Assembly (NCBI GenBank): GCA_026993525.1
Contig: JALWSS010000228.1
Location: forward strand, 1 to 33,393
DNA: 33,393 nucleotides
Reading direction: 5' to 3'
Origin: Saprospiraceae bacterium
Lineage (GTDB): Bacteria > Bacteroidota > Bacteroidia > Chitinophagales > Saprospiraceae
Part shown: piece by piece, positions 1-7,582 of the stretch
Numbering within the stretch: the stretch's first letter is position 1
How the letters are laid out: each line of letters starts with the position of its first letter
Notes under the pieces: generated by a model
What the model was told of the DNA's origin: nothing
What the model saw: the letters and a program-made list of their open reading frames with translations, nothing else
Databases searched by the model: none
Made by a program: the position numbers and the translations under genes

Positions 1-482
1 GGCCCGGATAATCTGTCAGGCACCCACAATTCATCGAAATTTTTGAAAAAGCGGGAAAGGGCAAAGTGAACCCCCGGCCGCAGCAGCATGGGCACGATGG
101 GTTGAAGCTGATGGGTGATCAGGATGTTTTTTACCCCTTCGGCAAAACAGCCGTAGCGGTTGTCGGAGATCACCTGTTCGTAATCGTGTTGCCGGACCAG
201 GCGCTGCACTTCCCGGCGCTCCTGCCGCATGGTTTTCAGCATGGCGGGCAATTGCAAGGCCATGTTCCAGACCATGTTTTCCGAAGGGTAACGGATCTTG
301 TATGCCGGCAACGGATGGTAGGTACAGTCAGGAAATTCATTGCGAAGAAAAACCCCGGCCCCGCCGGCAGCGGCCAACGACACCCGGTGCCCCGTTTTCC
401 GAAGGGAATGGATAAGCGGCACACAGCGGCTGGCATGACCCAGCCCCCAATCCAAAACCGTGAAAAGTATCTTCGTGGGCAA
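1..482 (-). CDS. MurG-like glycosyltransferase, C-terminus cut off by window edge
   Basis: The minus strand reads open from about 482 to the window edge (about 160 residues). It begins with a KILFTVLDWGLGHASRC motif, the Gly-rich first loop of GT-B glycosyltransferases related to MurG and UDP-GlcNAc:LPS transferases, in which nucleotide-sugar donors are used to glycosylate lipid acceptors at the inner membrane. A second recognisable stretch, ILITHQLQPIVP, lies near residue 117. The C-terminal donor-binding half lies outside the window. No ATG is present in frame; the start is taken as TTG at 482 (an ATT lies one codon upstream), because the conserved strand begins three codons later. Family assignment is from the N-terminal motif only; acceptor and product cannot be told. 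Confidence 0.72.
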   Translation of the reverse strand, partial: MPTKILFTVLDWGLGHASRCVPLIHSLRKTGHRVSLAAAGGAGVFLRNEFPDCTYHPLPAYKIRYPSENMVWNMALQLPAMLKTMRQERREVQRLVRQHDYEQVISDNRYGCFAEGVKNILITHQLQPIVPMLLRPGVHFALSRFFKNFDELWVPDRLSG

Positions 483-532
483 AATGGTGGGGTTGTGTGG
501 TGATTGTTGATGAAACCTGAATGTGTTGTGTT

Positions 533-1038
533 GGTTGAGAGGGGTTAGAGGGGTTTAGAGGGCTATCGATTACCCACAAATCCCCATCACATCGGGAAAT
601 GCCTTTGCAACCCGACTTCATTGATTGTAAAAAAAAACATTTTGTACCCTGTTGCCTAAGCTGTGGCAAAAAGCTGTGGTGACATCAGCCATCTTGTAAC
701 CCGCTGTTTTAACGGCGGGAATCTTGCCTGTACCCCTACACACATCTAACTTCTATTCAAAACATAACATCAGGAATGGCTTTAGCACCAAATTCGGGAT
801 GTGAATAGAAATTGATGCTGATGCTCTGTAAAGATGTTTGATGTGATTGGGGGTTAATCCGATAACCCCTCGTTGAAACAAGGGGTTTCAAGATGTTTGA
901 TGGGGTAGAGAATGCTTTTTCAAGCCCCGGTAGCTTCATGAGTGTACTACGCTTGCAGAACTCTCAGAACCGGAATGGTGGATTTGTGGGTAATGGGTAG
1001 GGTTTAGAGGGGTTAGAGGGGGTTGAGAGGGGTTGAGG
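533..1038. repeat. Inverted-repeat-bounded non-coding element flanked by G-rich decamer repeats
   Basis: G-rich units of the type GGTTTAGAGG / GGTTAGAGG / GGTTGAGAGG occur at 533-562 and again at 1001-1038, with the variants in opposite order. Directly inside them lie 21-base inverted repeats, 563-583 and 980-1000, matching at 19 of 21 positions (core ATTACCCACAAATCC). The interior has no convincing gene but holds a GC-rich hairpin at 700-719, two overlapping hairpins at 850-887 and a 13-base direct repeat AAGATGTTTGATG at 831-843 and 890-902. The layout resembles a miniature inverted-repeat element or a non-coding RNA locus; neither is proven. Confidence 0.6.
850..887 (+). other. Two mutually exclusive hairpins sharing one arm
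   Basis: GGGGTTA at 850-856 can pair with TAACCCC at 863-869. The same AACCCC arm (864-869) can instead pair with GGGGTT at 882-887, helped by TTG/CAA inside. The pair is flanked by the 13-base direct repeat at 831-843 and 890-902. Such competing stems are typical of attenuators or switch-like leaders, but no gene follows closely, so the role is unknown. Confidence 0.4.
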
Positions 1039-1074
1039 CCTGAATTTACTCAACTGGATGCCCACCGTCTTTTT

Positions 1075-1137
1075 ATGAAGCGCTACTTATTTTTACTTTG
1101 CTGCTCAATGGCCGGCAAACTGAATTCAATACCATGA
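1075..1137 (+). CDS. Possible 20-residue leader peptide upstream of the tiny lipoprotein
   Basis: A 20-codon reading frame beginning MKRYLFLLCC ends in TGA at 1135-1137, overlapping the ATG (1134) of the following tiny lipoprotein as ATGA. The N-terminus looks like the start of a signal peptide. It could be a translated leader coupled to the next frame or chance; it is too short for homology. Confidence is low. Confidence 0.25.
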   Translation: MKRYLFLLCCSMAGKLNSIP

Positions 1138-1226
1138 AAAAAGCCAACAACTTTCTGCTGCTCATCAGCCTTTTGCTCATCCTCTTTGCAGCGGCCTGCC
1201 GGGCCACGGACTGCGGCTGTCCTTAG
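1134..1226 (+). CDS. Tiny 30-residue lipoprotein with Cys-rich tail
   Basis: A 30-codon frame starts MKKANNFLLL, has a single hydrophobic stretch, a lipobox-like LFAAAC (Cys22) and ends TDCGCP. After lipidation only about nine residues would remain, two of them cysteines besides the lipidated one. Small lipoproteins ending in DCGCP occur in Bacteroidota from my recollection of the phylum, without a known function. The stop (1224-1226) overlaps the 3' end of the convergent acyl-CoA reductase gene, whose stop is at 1223-1225. The start codon overlaps the stop of a 20-residue frame (ATGA). Confidence 0.55.
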   Translation: MKKANNFLLLISLLLILFAAACRATDCGCP

Positions 1227-2251
1227 TTCAGTGTCTCCAAAAAGCGCATCACGTCCACCCCGTCGGGATAATCGGCGAGGCCGGGTTCCTGTGATTTACC
1301 GAAGGGAACAAGCTCAATAGCGGGAAGGTCCGTGCGCTCAGAATTTCCCACCACGCACTGGATTTCCTCACGGGTGGCGGCGATTTTCTCGCCCACCTCC
1401 TTTTCCGAATCGTAATGTTCGTAATGCACCATGGCGATGCGGGAAGCCGTTTGCGGGTTTTCCTGAAGGATGACACAGCCGTTGTTGTAATACGGCGTTC
1501 GGTTGAGCATGACCAGCGCCAGGTTGTAGTCAAAGTTGTTTTTGTACTTGTCGTGCAGCACCAGGTCGCGGGATTCGTGCAGGGTTTCCAACAGGGCATT
1601 GAAATCGTAGTCCTTCGGTAAAAACAACTTGGACACATTGCGGCAGCCGAGGCCAAAAAAGCGGAAGATGTCTTTTCCGAGCGCTTTCAACTCCTCCACG
1701 GTTTCTTGGCCGGTGAGCACCGCCACGGCATTGCGGTTTTTGCGGATGATGTTGGGGTATTTGCCGAAGTAGGCTTCAAAATAGCGGGCCGTGTTGTTGC
1801 TGCCGGTGGCTATGACCGCATCAAAGCCGTTCAGTTTTTCGACGATCTCAAAATACGCTTCGCTGGCCGGCGCAATTTCCTTCAGCAACTTCAACAGGTA
1901 AGGCAGGAGGTACCGGTCCTTTTCCGAGAGTTTGATCTGGGCCTTGTGGCCGGCAGCGAAGGTGCAAACCAAATCGTGAAAGCCTACGAGTGGTATGTTG
2001 CCGGCCATGACCATGCCGACCGTTTTGCCGGGCCCGTCCGGATAGCGGTGGTAAGCACCTGCCCAGGGTTCCAATTTGTCTTTCTGAAGAAAATGCTCAA
2101 CGATGGCCCCGATAGCCAGCCGCTGGTTTTCAAGGGTAAACCAGGCGTTGTTGAACCGGGTGCGTTGCATGAGTGCCTCCAGAAACTCGTCGGGTTGAGA
2201 CAGCCGCTCCCCCAATGCTGCCAGGGCCGCTATTCTTTCGTTTGGGTTCAT
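1223..2251 (-). CDS. LuxC-like acyl-CoA reductase
   Basis: The 342-residue product resembles the LuxC / acyl-CoA reductase family (PF05893), an aldehyde-dehydrogenase-fold group that reduces activated fatty acyl groups to aldehydes with NADPH. Visible family features are GMVMAGNIPLVGFHDL near residue 79 (nucleotide-binding region), VIATGSNNTARYFE near 146, and FGLGCRNVSKLFLP near 199, whose Cys203 is the likely acyl-accepting nucleophile. The ATG at 2251 is chosen because MNPNERIAAL fits the family N-terminus; the frame stays open upstream without family-like sequence. It lies 26 bases downstream of the RluD-type gene and is probably cotranscribed. Its physiological substrate is unknown; no luciferase genes are present. 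Confidence 0.85.
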   Translation of the reverse strand: MNPNERIAALAALGERLSQPDEFLEALMQRTRFNNAWFTLENQRLAIGAIVEHFLQKDKLEPWAGAYHRYPDGPGKTVGMVMAGNIPLVGFHDLVCTFAAGHKAQIKLSEKDRYLLPYLLKLLKEIAPASEAYFEIVEKLNGFDAVIATGSNNTARYFEAYFGKYPNIIRKNRNAVAVLTGQETVEELKALGKDIFRFFGLGCRNVSKLFLPKDYDFNALLETLHESRDLVLHDKYKNNFDYNLALVMLNRTPYYNNGCVILQENPQTASRIAMVHYEHYDSEKEVGEKIAATREEIQCVVGNSERTDLPAIELVPFGKSQEPGLADYPDGVDVMRFLETLN

Positions 2252-2277
2252 AGGGTGTTTTGCAATTGAAATTGAGA

Positions 2278-3357
2278 CTATTCCTGACCACCGCCGCCTT
2301 CCAGGGCCAGTTTGGAACGGCGGTCGCTGACGTAATTGCGCCAGCGATTGAGGCAATTCTGCATGTCTTCGGGCAGGTCGCTGCTGAAAAAGACTTCCTT
2401 GCCGGTGGCAGGGTGAATGAATCCCAGCTCTTTGGCATGCAGTGCATGGCGGGGCAACACCTCAAAACAATTGTTGACAAACTGTTTGTACTTGCTGAAT
2501 ACAGTGCCTTTTACGATGGTGGAACCGCCGTATTTGTCGTCGTTGAACAGCGGGTGGCCCAGGTGCGACATGTGCACCCTGATCTGGTGGGTGCGCCCGG
2601 TTTCCAGCTTCAGTTCGATGTGGCTGACGTAATACAGTCGCTCCAGCATGCGCCAGTGGGTGCAGGCCCATTTGCCGTAGTGCCCCTCTTCGATCACGGC
2701 CATGCGCTGGCGGAAGCGGGGATGCCGGGCCACGTAGTTGGTGACGGTGCCCCTATCTTCGTCCGGTTCGCCCCAGATGATGGCCTGGTAGCGGCGGTGG
2801 ATGCTGTGGTCGTGAAACTGTTTGCTGAGCTGAAACATGGCAAATTCCGTTTTCGCCACCACCAGCAATCCCGAGGTGTTTTTGTCAATCCGGTGTACCA
2901 GTCCGGGGCGGTTGTTGGGGTTGCCCTCCATCACGGGCAGGTCCTTGAAATAGTAGGTCAGTGCATTGACGAGGGTTCTCCGGTAATTGCCCACGCCGGG
3001 ATGCACCACCATGCCGGCCGGCTTGTTTACCACCACCAAATGGTCATCTTCGTAAACGATGTCGAGGGGTATATTTTCAGGAACAATGCGGCATGCTTCG
3101 TCGTAAGGCTTTGGCATGAGGATCTCCACCTTATCGGCCGGCCGCACCTTGTAATTGGCCTTTTGCTCGATGCCGTTGACGGTTACCAGCCCGGTTTTGA
3201 TGGCTGTTTGCACCCTGCTCCTGGTAATCTTGTAAATGCGGTCGGTGATAAACTTGTCGAGTCGCATTGGCCCCTGGTTGGGGTCTGCGATCAGCAGGTG
3301 CTGTTCGTAGAAATCTTCACGGTCGTAATACGGATGTCCTCTTTTTCTTCCTCTCAT
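2278..3357 (-). CDS. RluD-family 23S rRNA pseudouridine synthase
   Basis: The 359-residue protein has an S4 RNA-binding domain (about residues 29-90, LDKFITDRIYKITRSRVQ) followed by the RluA/RluD catalytic domain. The catalytic motif HRIDKNTSG contains Asp158, which attacks uridine C6/C1' during isomerisation; GRTHQIRVHMSHLGHP is the second conserved block. Length is close to RluD (about 326) with a short charged N-terminal extension (MRGRKRGHPYYDRE) common in Bacteroidota. ATG 3357 is chosen because it directly precedes this charged start; the open frame upstream lacks homology. It is transcribed divergently from the ATP-grasp gene and heads the pair with the acyl-CoA reductase. The exact rRNA site (1911/1915/1917 for RluD) is inferred from the family only. 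Confidence 0.93.
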   Translation of the reverse strand: MRGRKRGHPYYDREDFYEQHLLIADPNQGPMRLDKFITDRIYKITRSRVQTAIKTGLVTVNGIEQKANYKVRPADKVEILMPKPYDEACRIVPENIPLDIVYEDDHLVVVNKPAGMVVHPGVGNYRRTLVNALTYYFKDLPVMEGNPNNRPGLVHRIDKNTSGLLVVAKTEFAMFQLSKQFHDHSIHRRYQAIIWGEPDEDRGTVTNYVARHPRFRQRMAVIEEGHYGKWACTHWRMLERLYYVSHIELKLETGRTHQIRVHMSHLGHPLFNDDKYGGSTIVKGTVFSKYKQFVNNCFEVLPRHALHAKELGFIHPATGKEVFFSSDLPEDMQNCLNRWRNYVSDRRSKLALEGGGGQE

Positions 3358-3602
3358 GGTGTTGATCCGGTTTTTTGGCCGGCGGCCCCTCGCTGCTGCA
3401 AAGTAACTGCTTTTGTGTGTTTTAACGCCCATGTAACAAGGCAGGGTGGCATCGGGTTGCAAGGCCTGGGGCAGTGCCCTTCCATGAAACCGTTTGAAAT
3501 CTTCGCCCTTGCGGGCAATCCTGCGCATAGTTGCGTAATTTGCCAGCCCTGCCCGGTCAAGGCCCGTTGAACAAGTTTGCTCACTTTTCAAAACCAACGT
3601 AC

Positions 3603-4799
3603 ATGAGTCAGCTCACCTTCCTGTGTGTTTCCTGCGAATTCAAAGGCGTGGATTTTCTCAAAGCCTGCAAAGCCTGCGGCAACAAGGTGTTTTTGATAAG
3701 CGCCAAAGAAACAGAGCAAAGCCCCTGGCCACTGGATTCCATTGACGAGGTGTTTTTCATGGAGGAAGTCCATCACGGACAATGGAACATGGATCACTTC
3801 ATCGCCGGCATGGCCTGGCTGATGCGCTCGGAAAAAGTGGACAGGGTCATCGCCCTCGACGATTTCGACGTCGAGGAAGTGGCTGAGCTCCGGGAACATT
3901 TCCGCATTCCGGGCATGGGCCAGACCACCGCCCGCCACTTCCGCGACAAGCTGGCCATGCGCATGCAGGCCGCCGACCACGGGCTGAACGTGCCGGCTTT
4001 CACGGCCCTGTTCAACGACGACGCCATCAATGCCTTCGCCGATAAAGTGGCGCCACCCTACATGGTGAAACCCCGCTTTGAAGCGGCCGCAAAAGGCATC
4101 AGAAAAGTGCACGGCAAAGACGAACTCTGGAAAGTGATCAACGACCTGGGGGAAGCCCGGCACAACTACCTGGCCGAAGCCTTCAAACCCGGCGACATCT
4201 ACCACGTCGACGCGCTGACTTACCAGGGAAAGCAGGTCTTTGTCCGGGCATCCCAATACCTGGCAACCCCCTGGGAAGTAGCCCACGGTGGCGGCATATT
4301 CCGTTCCCTCATTTGCGAAGAAAACAGCCCCGATGACAAAGCCCTCCGGAAATTCAACAGCGAAGTGCTGAAGGCTTTTGGCCTGGCATACAGCGCCTCG
4401 CACACCGAGTTCATCAAGTGCCATGAGGATGGCCGGTTTTATTTTCTCGAAACCTCCTCCCGTGTGGGTGGTGCCCACCTTGCCGAAATGATCGAAACGG
4501 CCACCGGTATCAACCTCTGGGCAGAATGGGCCCGGCTGGAAGATGCCGTGGCCAAAAAGCAACCCTACGTTTTGCCGAAGGTGAAAAAAGACTACGCCGG
4601 CATCATCACTTCGCTGGCACGCCAGCAACACCCGGACTACCGCGCTTTCAGCGACCCCGAAGTGGCCTGGACCCTCGATAAAGACTACCACGTTTCCGTG
4701 ATCGTGAAATCACCCCGGCGGGAGCGGGTGCTGGAGTTGCTGGACAAATACGCCGCCATCATCCGGGAGGAGTTTCACGCGGCATTGCCGATGGACTGA
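3603..4799 (+). CDS. ATP-grasp domain protein
   Basis: The 398-residue protein has an N-terminal Rossmann-like region (MSQLTFLCVSCEFKG) and an ATP-grasp fold: MVKPRFEAAAKGIRKV near residue 156 carries the ATP-binding lysines, and FYFLETSSRVGGAHLAEM near 279 holds the Mg-binding acidic residues with the typical ET/N-R-GG pattern. Such proteins ligate a carboxylate to an amine or thiol via an acyl phosphate, as in carbamoyl-phosphate synthase or dipeptide ligases; the substrate cannot be named. ATG 3603 is preferred over upstream in-frame starts because the beta-strand begins there. It is the only large plus-strand gene in the left part, divergent from the pseudouridine synthase and convergent with the poly-proline protein. 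Confidence 0.85.
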   Translation: MSQLTFLCVSCEFKGVDFLKACKACGNKVFLISAKETEQSPWPLDSIDEVFFMEEVHHGQWNMDHFIAGMAWLMRSEKVDRVIALDDFDVEEVAELREHFRIPGMGQTTARHFRDKLAMRMQAADHGLNVPAFTALFNDDAINAFADKVAPPYMVKPRFEAAAKGIRKVHGKDELWKVINDLGEARHNYLAEAFKPGDIYHVDALTYQGKQVFVRASQYLATPWEVAHGGGIFRSLICEENSPDDKALRKFNSEVLKAFGLAYSASHTEFIKCHEDGRFYFLETSSRVGGAHLAEMIETATGINLWAEWARLEDAVAKKQPYVLPKVKKDYAGIITSLARQQHPDYRAFSDPEVAWTLDKDYHVSVIVKSPRRERVLELLDKYAAIIREEFHAALPMD

Positions 4800-4829
4800 A
4801 TCTGCATTTCCGGCGAATGGCTCCAGGCC

Positions 4830-4859
4830 GCCTCACGCCCCTACCCTTTGCGTGCAGGC
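4830..4859. terminator. Imperfect hairpin between convergent genes
   Basis: GCCT-c-ACGC at 4830-4838 pairs with GCGT-gc-AGGC at 4850-4859 around an 11-base loop, with a small internal bulge. It sits between the 3' ends of the ATP-grasp gene and the converging surface-protein gene. There is no clear T-tract, so it is a weak bidirectional terminator candidate. Confidence 0.35.
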
Positions 4860-4860
4860 A

Positions 4861-6594
4861 TCACGGCTTCAGCTTTTTCAGCACCCAGACCAGCAGCAGC
4901 AACACCAGCAGGATCAGGCCCCACTTGATGCACCACCACCAGTTGCCGGTGTCCTCCCCATTGTGTTTGGGGCAGGCGGTGCATTGCAACAGTTTCTGAA
5001 TGCCCTCTTCCTCAAAATTGCTGACGATGTCGCCCGCTTTTACGGGCAATGTGCACATCGGATCGTTCACATCGAAAACGATGCAGGCCTGCATGGGTAC
5101 GAGGTCTGAAATGTCGAAACCCGGCTTCAGGTCAATGGTAAAGGTGATCTGCCCCTGGGTGGAGGGGTGCCCGAACCCGGCAGAAGCAGCGGGCAGCAGC
5201 ATGGCCGGGTACGCCCACTCGACGGTGCGGCTCATGGGGATGTTTGTCGCTTCTACCGGCGTGAGCGGGGCCGGCTGCATGCTGATCGTCTCAATGGAAT
5301 TAAGGTTGAGTTGTTCCGGAATGTCGAGGCTCACTTTGATCAATGATGTGGGGGCATTGCCGTCGTTGGAGTAGTTGATGACGCCCACCACCTGCCGGCG
5401 GCTGGTGTCGGGGCACTGGCAGGCGTAGAGCAGCAGTTCGTTGGGGTCGTGTGAGGATACCACCGGTGTCTTTACCTCACTCACCGCAACGACTTTCCCG
5501 TGCAGGCCGGCGTTGTCGAGGGGTGCAAATTCATTGTTGCCGACGTAAAAGCGCTGGTTGAGCAGGTCAGCAATTCCGGTAGTGTCAATAGCGGGATGCG
5601 ACGCCGCGGGCAACAGCCCGATGACATCAGGGCTGAAATCGTAGGCGGTCATAACGGCCAGAAAGCTGAGCGTATCGCCCCGGCCGTTGCGAAACAACTC
5701 CCACATCAGGCTGTCCACCCCGAATTCGGAAAAAAGGTGGCGCTCGTCCCGGCCGGCATTGCGCAGCGAGTCGTAATTCCAGACCAGAAAACGGGTGTAA
5801 GCTGTGATGCCGGAGGGCGTGGCACTGCCGCTGCCCTGGTCCTGCACATTGCGGAAGTGAACATGGTTTCGCTGGTGGCTGAACTTGCCGTGGCTGAACG
5901 GCGGCGGTGGCGGTGGCGGAGGGCTGCTCTTGATGGCGCCTTTCACGGCCGTGGGTATTTGCTGCGCTTCGGCAATGCGGCTGTTGAAAAACAGGTAAAG
6001 CTGCCCAGCCACCGGCTGGATGGGCTTGGCCTGTGGCTGCCGGAAACTGAGAATGGCCACCAGGGTATCCTGCGGCCGGGCGTTTTTGCTCAGTTGCAGT
6101 CGCAGCAGCCCGGTTCGGGTGCTGTCAATCACACTGGTGTCAATGGTGACCGGTGTGGGGTCCACATTGTTTTGCAGCAGTTCTTTTTTGAGTGTCATTC
6201 GCACTACTGACGGCGAGCGGAAAAAATCATCCGGTGAGGGCGCCATCCGGGGCGGGCGGGAGCCTCCACTGTAATTGCCGGTGGCATAAACGGTGACATC
6301 CGCACCCGAGGCCGCAGAAAACAATCGCTCATTCCGAACTTCGAATACATGCCCGATCACCGAATCACGGGTGCCGTTGATGAAAGAGCCGTCACCAAAG
6401 ATCCAAAGAAAGGTGTAATACGGATGCTCCGGATCGGCATCGCCTGCCAGGCTGGTGAGAATGTCGAGGCTGTCGAGCTGCAGCACCGTCAGCGAGTCGC
6501 TTTGAGAAGCAATACTGACCCGACCCTGGGCCATCAAAACGCATTGCGCAGCGAAAAAAATAAAAAGGGTAAAGAGTAAAGACCTGTTTTTCAT
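4861..6594 (-). CDS. Secreted or surface protein with poly-Pro tract and C-terminal membrane anchor
   Basis: The 577-residue product starts MKNRSLLFTLFIFFAAQ, a signal peptide ending near LMAQ. Residues around 45-80 (FLWIFGDGSFINGT) resemble a PKD-like beta domain with the WxFGDG signature. A run of eight prolines sits near residue 230. The second half contains VSSHDPNELL, a motif I associate with an uncharacterised Bacteroidota repeat/adhesin-associated domain, followed by beta-rich sequence like DUF11 modules (VVGVINYSNDGNAPTS). The C-terminus is a Trp-rich membrane helix (GLILLVLLLLVWVLKKLKP) with a basic tail, so the protein is probably exported and anchored by its C-terminus. ATG 6594 is chosen over a GTG nine codons upstream because it starts the signal peptide directly. 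Function is unknown. Confidence 0.8.
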   Translation of the reverse strand: MKNRSLLFTLFIFFAAQCVLMAQGRVSIASQSDSLTVLQLDSLDILTSLAGDADPEHPYYTFLWIFGDGSFINGTRDSVIGHVFEVRNERLFSAASGADVTVYATGNYSGGSRPPRMAPSPDDFFRSPSVVRMTLKKELLQNNVDPTPVTIDTSVIDSTRTGLLRLQLSKNARPQDTLVAILSFRQPQAKPIQPVAGQLYLFFNSRIAEAQQIPTAVKGAIKSSPPPPPPPPFSHGKFSHQRNHVHFRNVQDQGSGSATPSGITAYTRFLVWNYDSLRNAGRDERHLFSEFGVDSLMWELFRNGRGDTLSFLAVMTAYDFSPDVIGLLPAASHPAIDTTGIADLLNQRFYVGNNEFAPLDNAGLHGKVVAVSEVKTPVVSSHDPNELLLYACQCPDTSRRQVVGVINYSNDGNAPTSLIKVSLDIPEQLNLNSIETISMQPAPLTPVEATNIPMSRTVEWAYPAMLLPAASAGFGHPSTQGQITFTIDLKPGFDISDLVPMQACIVFDVNDPMCTLPVKAGDIVSNFEEEGIQKLLQCTACPKHNGEDTGNWWWCIKWGLILLVLLLLVWVLKKLKP

Positions 6595-6683
6595 ATCCGG
6601 GAATTTTTGATCAATAGGCACAGGTGGTCATCAGGTGGTTGGTTCGGCTAAGGTAGTGATTATGAGGATTATGGGGTTGTTGC

Positions 6684-6780
6684 CGGTTGTCGGTTGTCGG
6701 TTATCGGTTATCGGTTATCGGTTGTCGGTTGTCGGTTGTCGGTTGTCGGTTATCGGTTGTCGGTTATCGGTTGTCGGTTA
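6684..6780. repeat. Tandem heptamer tract CGGTTRT
   Basis: Thirteen consecutive 7-base units of CGGTTGT or CGGTTAT plus a partial fourteenth run from 6684 to 6780. The fifth-sixth position alternates G/A irregularly (G,G,A,A,A,G,G,G,G,A,G,A,G). It lies in the gap between the surface protein and the sigma factor genes, which carry their promoters and 3' ends on the same strand, so the tract is downstream of the sigma gene and upstream of the surface protein gene. Confidence 0.9.
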
Positions 6781-6781
6781 G

Positions 6782-6800
6782 TCCCGAGCTTGTCTCGGGA
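6782..6800. repeat. Short palindrome TCCCGAG-N5-CTCGGGA
   Basis: A perfect 7-base stem with loop CTTGT follows the heptamer tract. Inverted, the same palindrome occurs at 33353-33371 (loop TCAAG, i.e. CTTGA on the other strand) and a related form TCCGGA... at 26194-26213 with the same CTTGT loop. This looks like a dispersed intergenic palindrome family of this genome. Confidence 0.65.
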
Positions 6801-6840
6801 TTCAACTCTGTTTCAAACTCTGTTTAACTCTGCGGTTAAT

Positions 6841-6931
6841 TGAGGATTATAGGGTTTAGCAGAATCAGCTACGAGCTACCAGCTACGAGCCACAGCCTGC
6901 CCCGATCCCTCGGGGAGCTACCAGCTACCAG
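6841..6931. repeat. AGCTACCAGCTAC repeat tract with 35-base block shared with 19449-19483
   Basis: The stretch 6844-6878 matches the reverse complement of 19449-19483 at 34 of 35 positions. It is followed by several AGCTACGAGCTACC / AGCTACCAGCTACC units interrupted by a small CCCGATCCCTCGGGG palindrome-like piece. The stop codon of the sigma factor gene (6932-6934) sits at the edge of the tract. The unit is a dispersed repeat, not a gene, although it translates into an ISYELPATS-like peptide. Confidence 0.75.
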
Positions 6932-7513
6932 CTACCCAAGATACCCCTTCATCCGCTCCCGCATCAGTTGGAGGGCCTTGCCCATCTGGTTTTCAACGGT
7001 TTTGATGGAGATGCCCAGTTTGTCGGCGATTTCCCGGTAGCTCAGTTGCTCAAAGCGGCTCAACACAAAGACCTCCCGGCAGCGGGGTGGCAGGCTTTGG
7101 ATGGCGTGGAGGACCTGTTCGTGTAATTCTTGTTGCAGCAATTGCTCTTCGGGGTCGGGGGCCAGGTGGCGGTCGTCGTCGGGCAGGTGGGCTGGTAGCG
7201 GGTCGGGCTGCAGGTTTTTTTTGCTTCGCAACCAGGCCAGGGCCTCGTTGATGGCCATGCGCTGCAGGTAGGCACCGGGCGAGCTGTTGATGGTGATCTG
7301 ATGGCGCTTTTGCCAGAAGCGAATGAAGACTTGCTGTGCAAGGTCTTCGGTTACGGAACGGGCAGTGGTAAAGCGGTGGATGGCGGCGCAGACATGCGTG
7401 TAATGGGCCTCAAACAATTCTTTGAGCGCCGTTTGGTCATCAGCCTGCAAACGTTTTGTGAGATCGTCCACGCCGGTTTGTTGGTTTCTCCGCAATGATA
7501 CAGAAGAATCCAT
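6932..7513 (-). CDS. ECF-type RNA polymerase sigma-70 factor (Bacteroidota family)
   Basis: The 193-residue protein has region 2 (about 25-95: ALKELFEAHYTHVCAAIHRF, then DLAQQVFIRFWQKR) and region 4 (about 135-185: SLPPRCREVFVLSRFEQLSY followed by the helix-turn-helix REIADKLGISIKTVENQ). These bind the -10 and -35 promoter elements and core polymerase. Length matches single-domain-pair ECF factors. ATG 7513 (MDSSVSLRRN) is chosen; an upstream in-frame GTG/ATG-type extension lacks family sequence. The usual FecR-like anti-sigma and TonB receptor partners of this family are not adjacent, so it is an orphan here; upstream is a lipoprotein gene whose stop is 69 bases away. Confidence 0.9.
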   Translation of the reverse strand: MDSSVSLRRNQQTGVDDLTKRLQADDQTALKELFEAHYTHVCAAIHRFTTARSVTEDLAQQVFIRFWQKRHQITINSSPGAYLQRMAINEALAWLRSKKNLQPDPLPAHLPDDDRHLAPDPEEQLLQQELHEQVLHAIQSLPPRCREVFVLSRFEQLSYREIADKLGISIKTVENQMGKALQLMRERMKGYLG

Positions 7514-7582
7514 AGTCGCCGGCGCATTTTGGATGAACGGCCGCTGAACGAGCGCGTGTGCAAGGTTTCGCAAGAGCAGCGA

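Noticed and set aside
66-503. Long plus-strand open frame over the glycosyltransferase
   Set aside because: It is antisense to a minus-strand frame with recognisable glycosyltransferase motifs and has low-complexity His/Gly-rich sequence typical of shadows.
757-939. 60-residue minus-strand frame
   Set aside because: It lies across the hairpins and direct repeats of a non-coding element and shows no domain or signal peptide.
2260-3570. 436-residue plus-strand frame
   Set aside because: It is exactly antisense to the RluD-type gene, whose catalytic motif is clear.
6684-6780. Possible CRISPR array
   Set aside because: The units are 7 bases with no spacers, so it is a simple tandem repeat.
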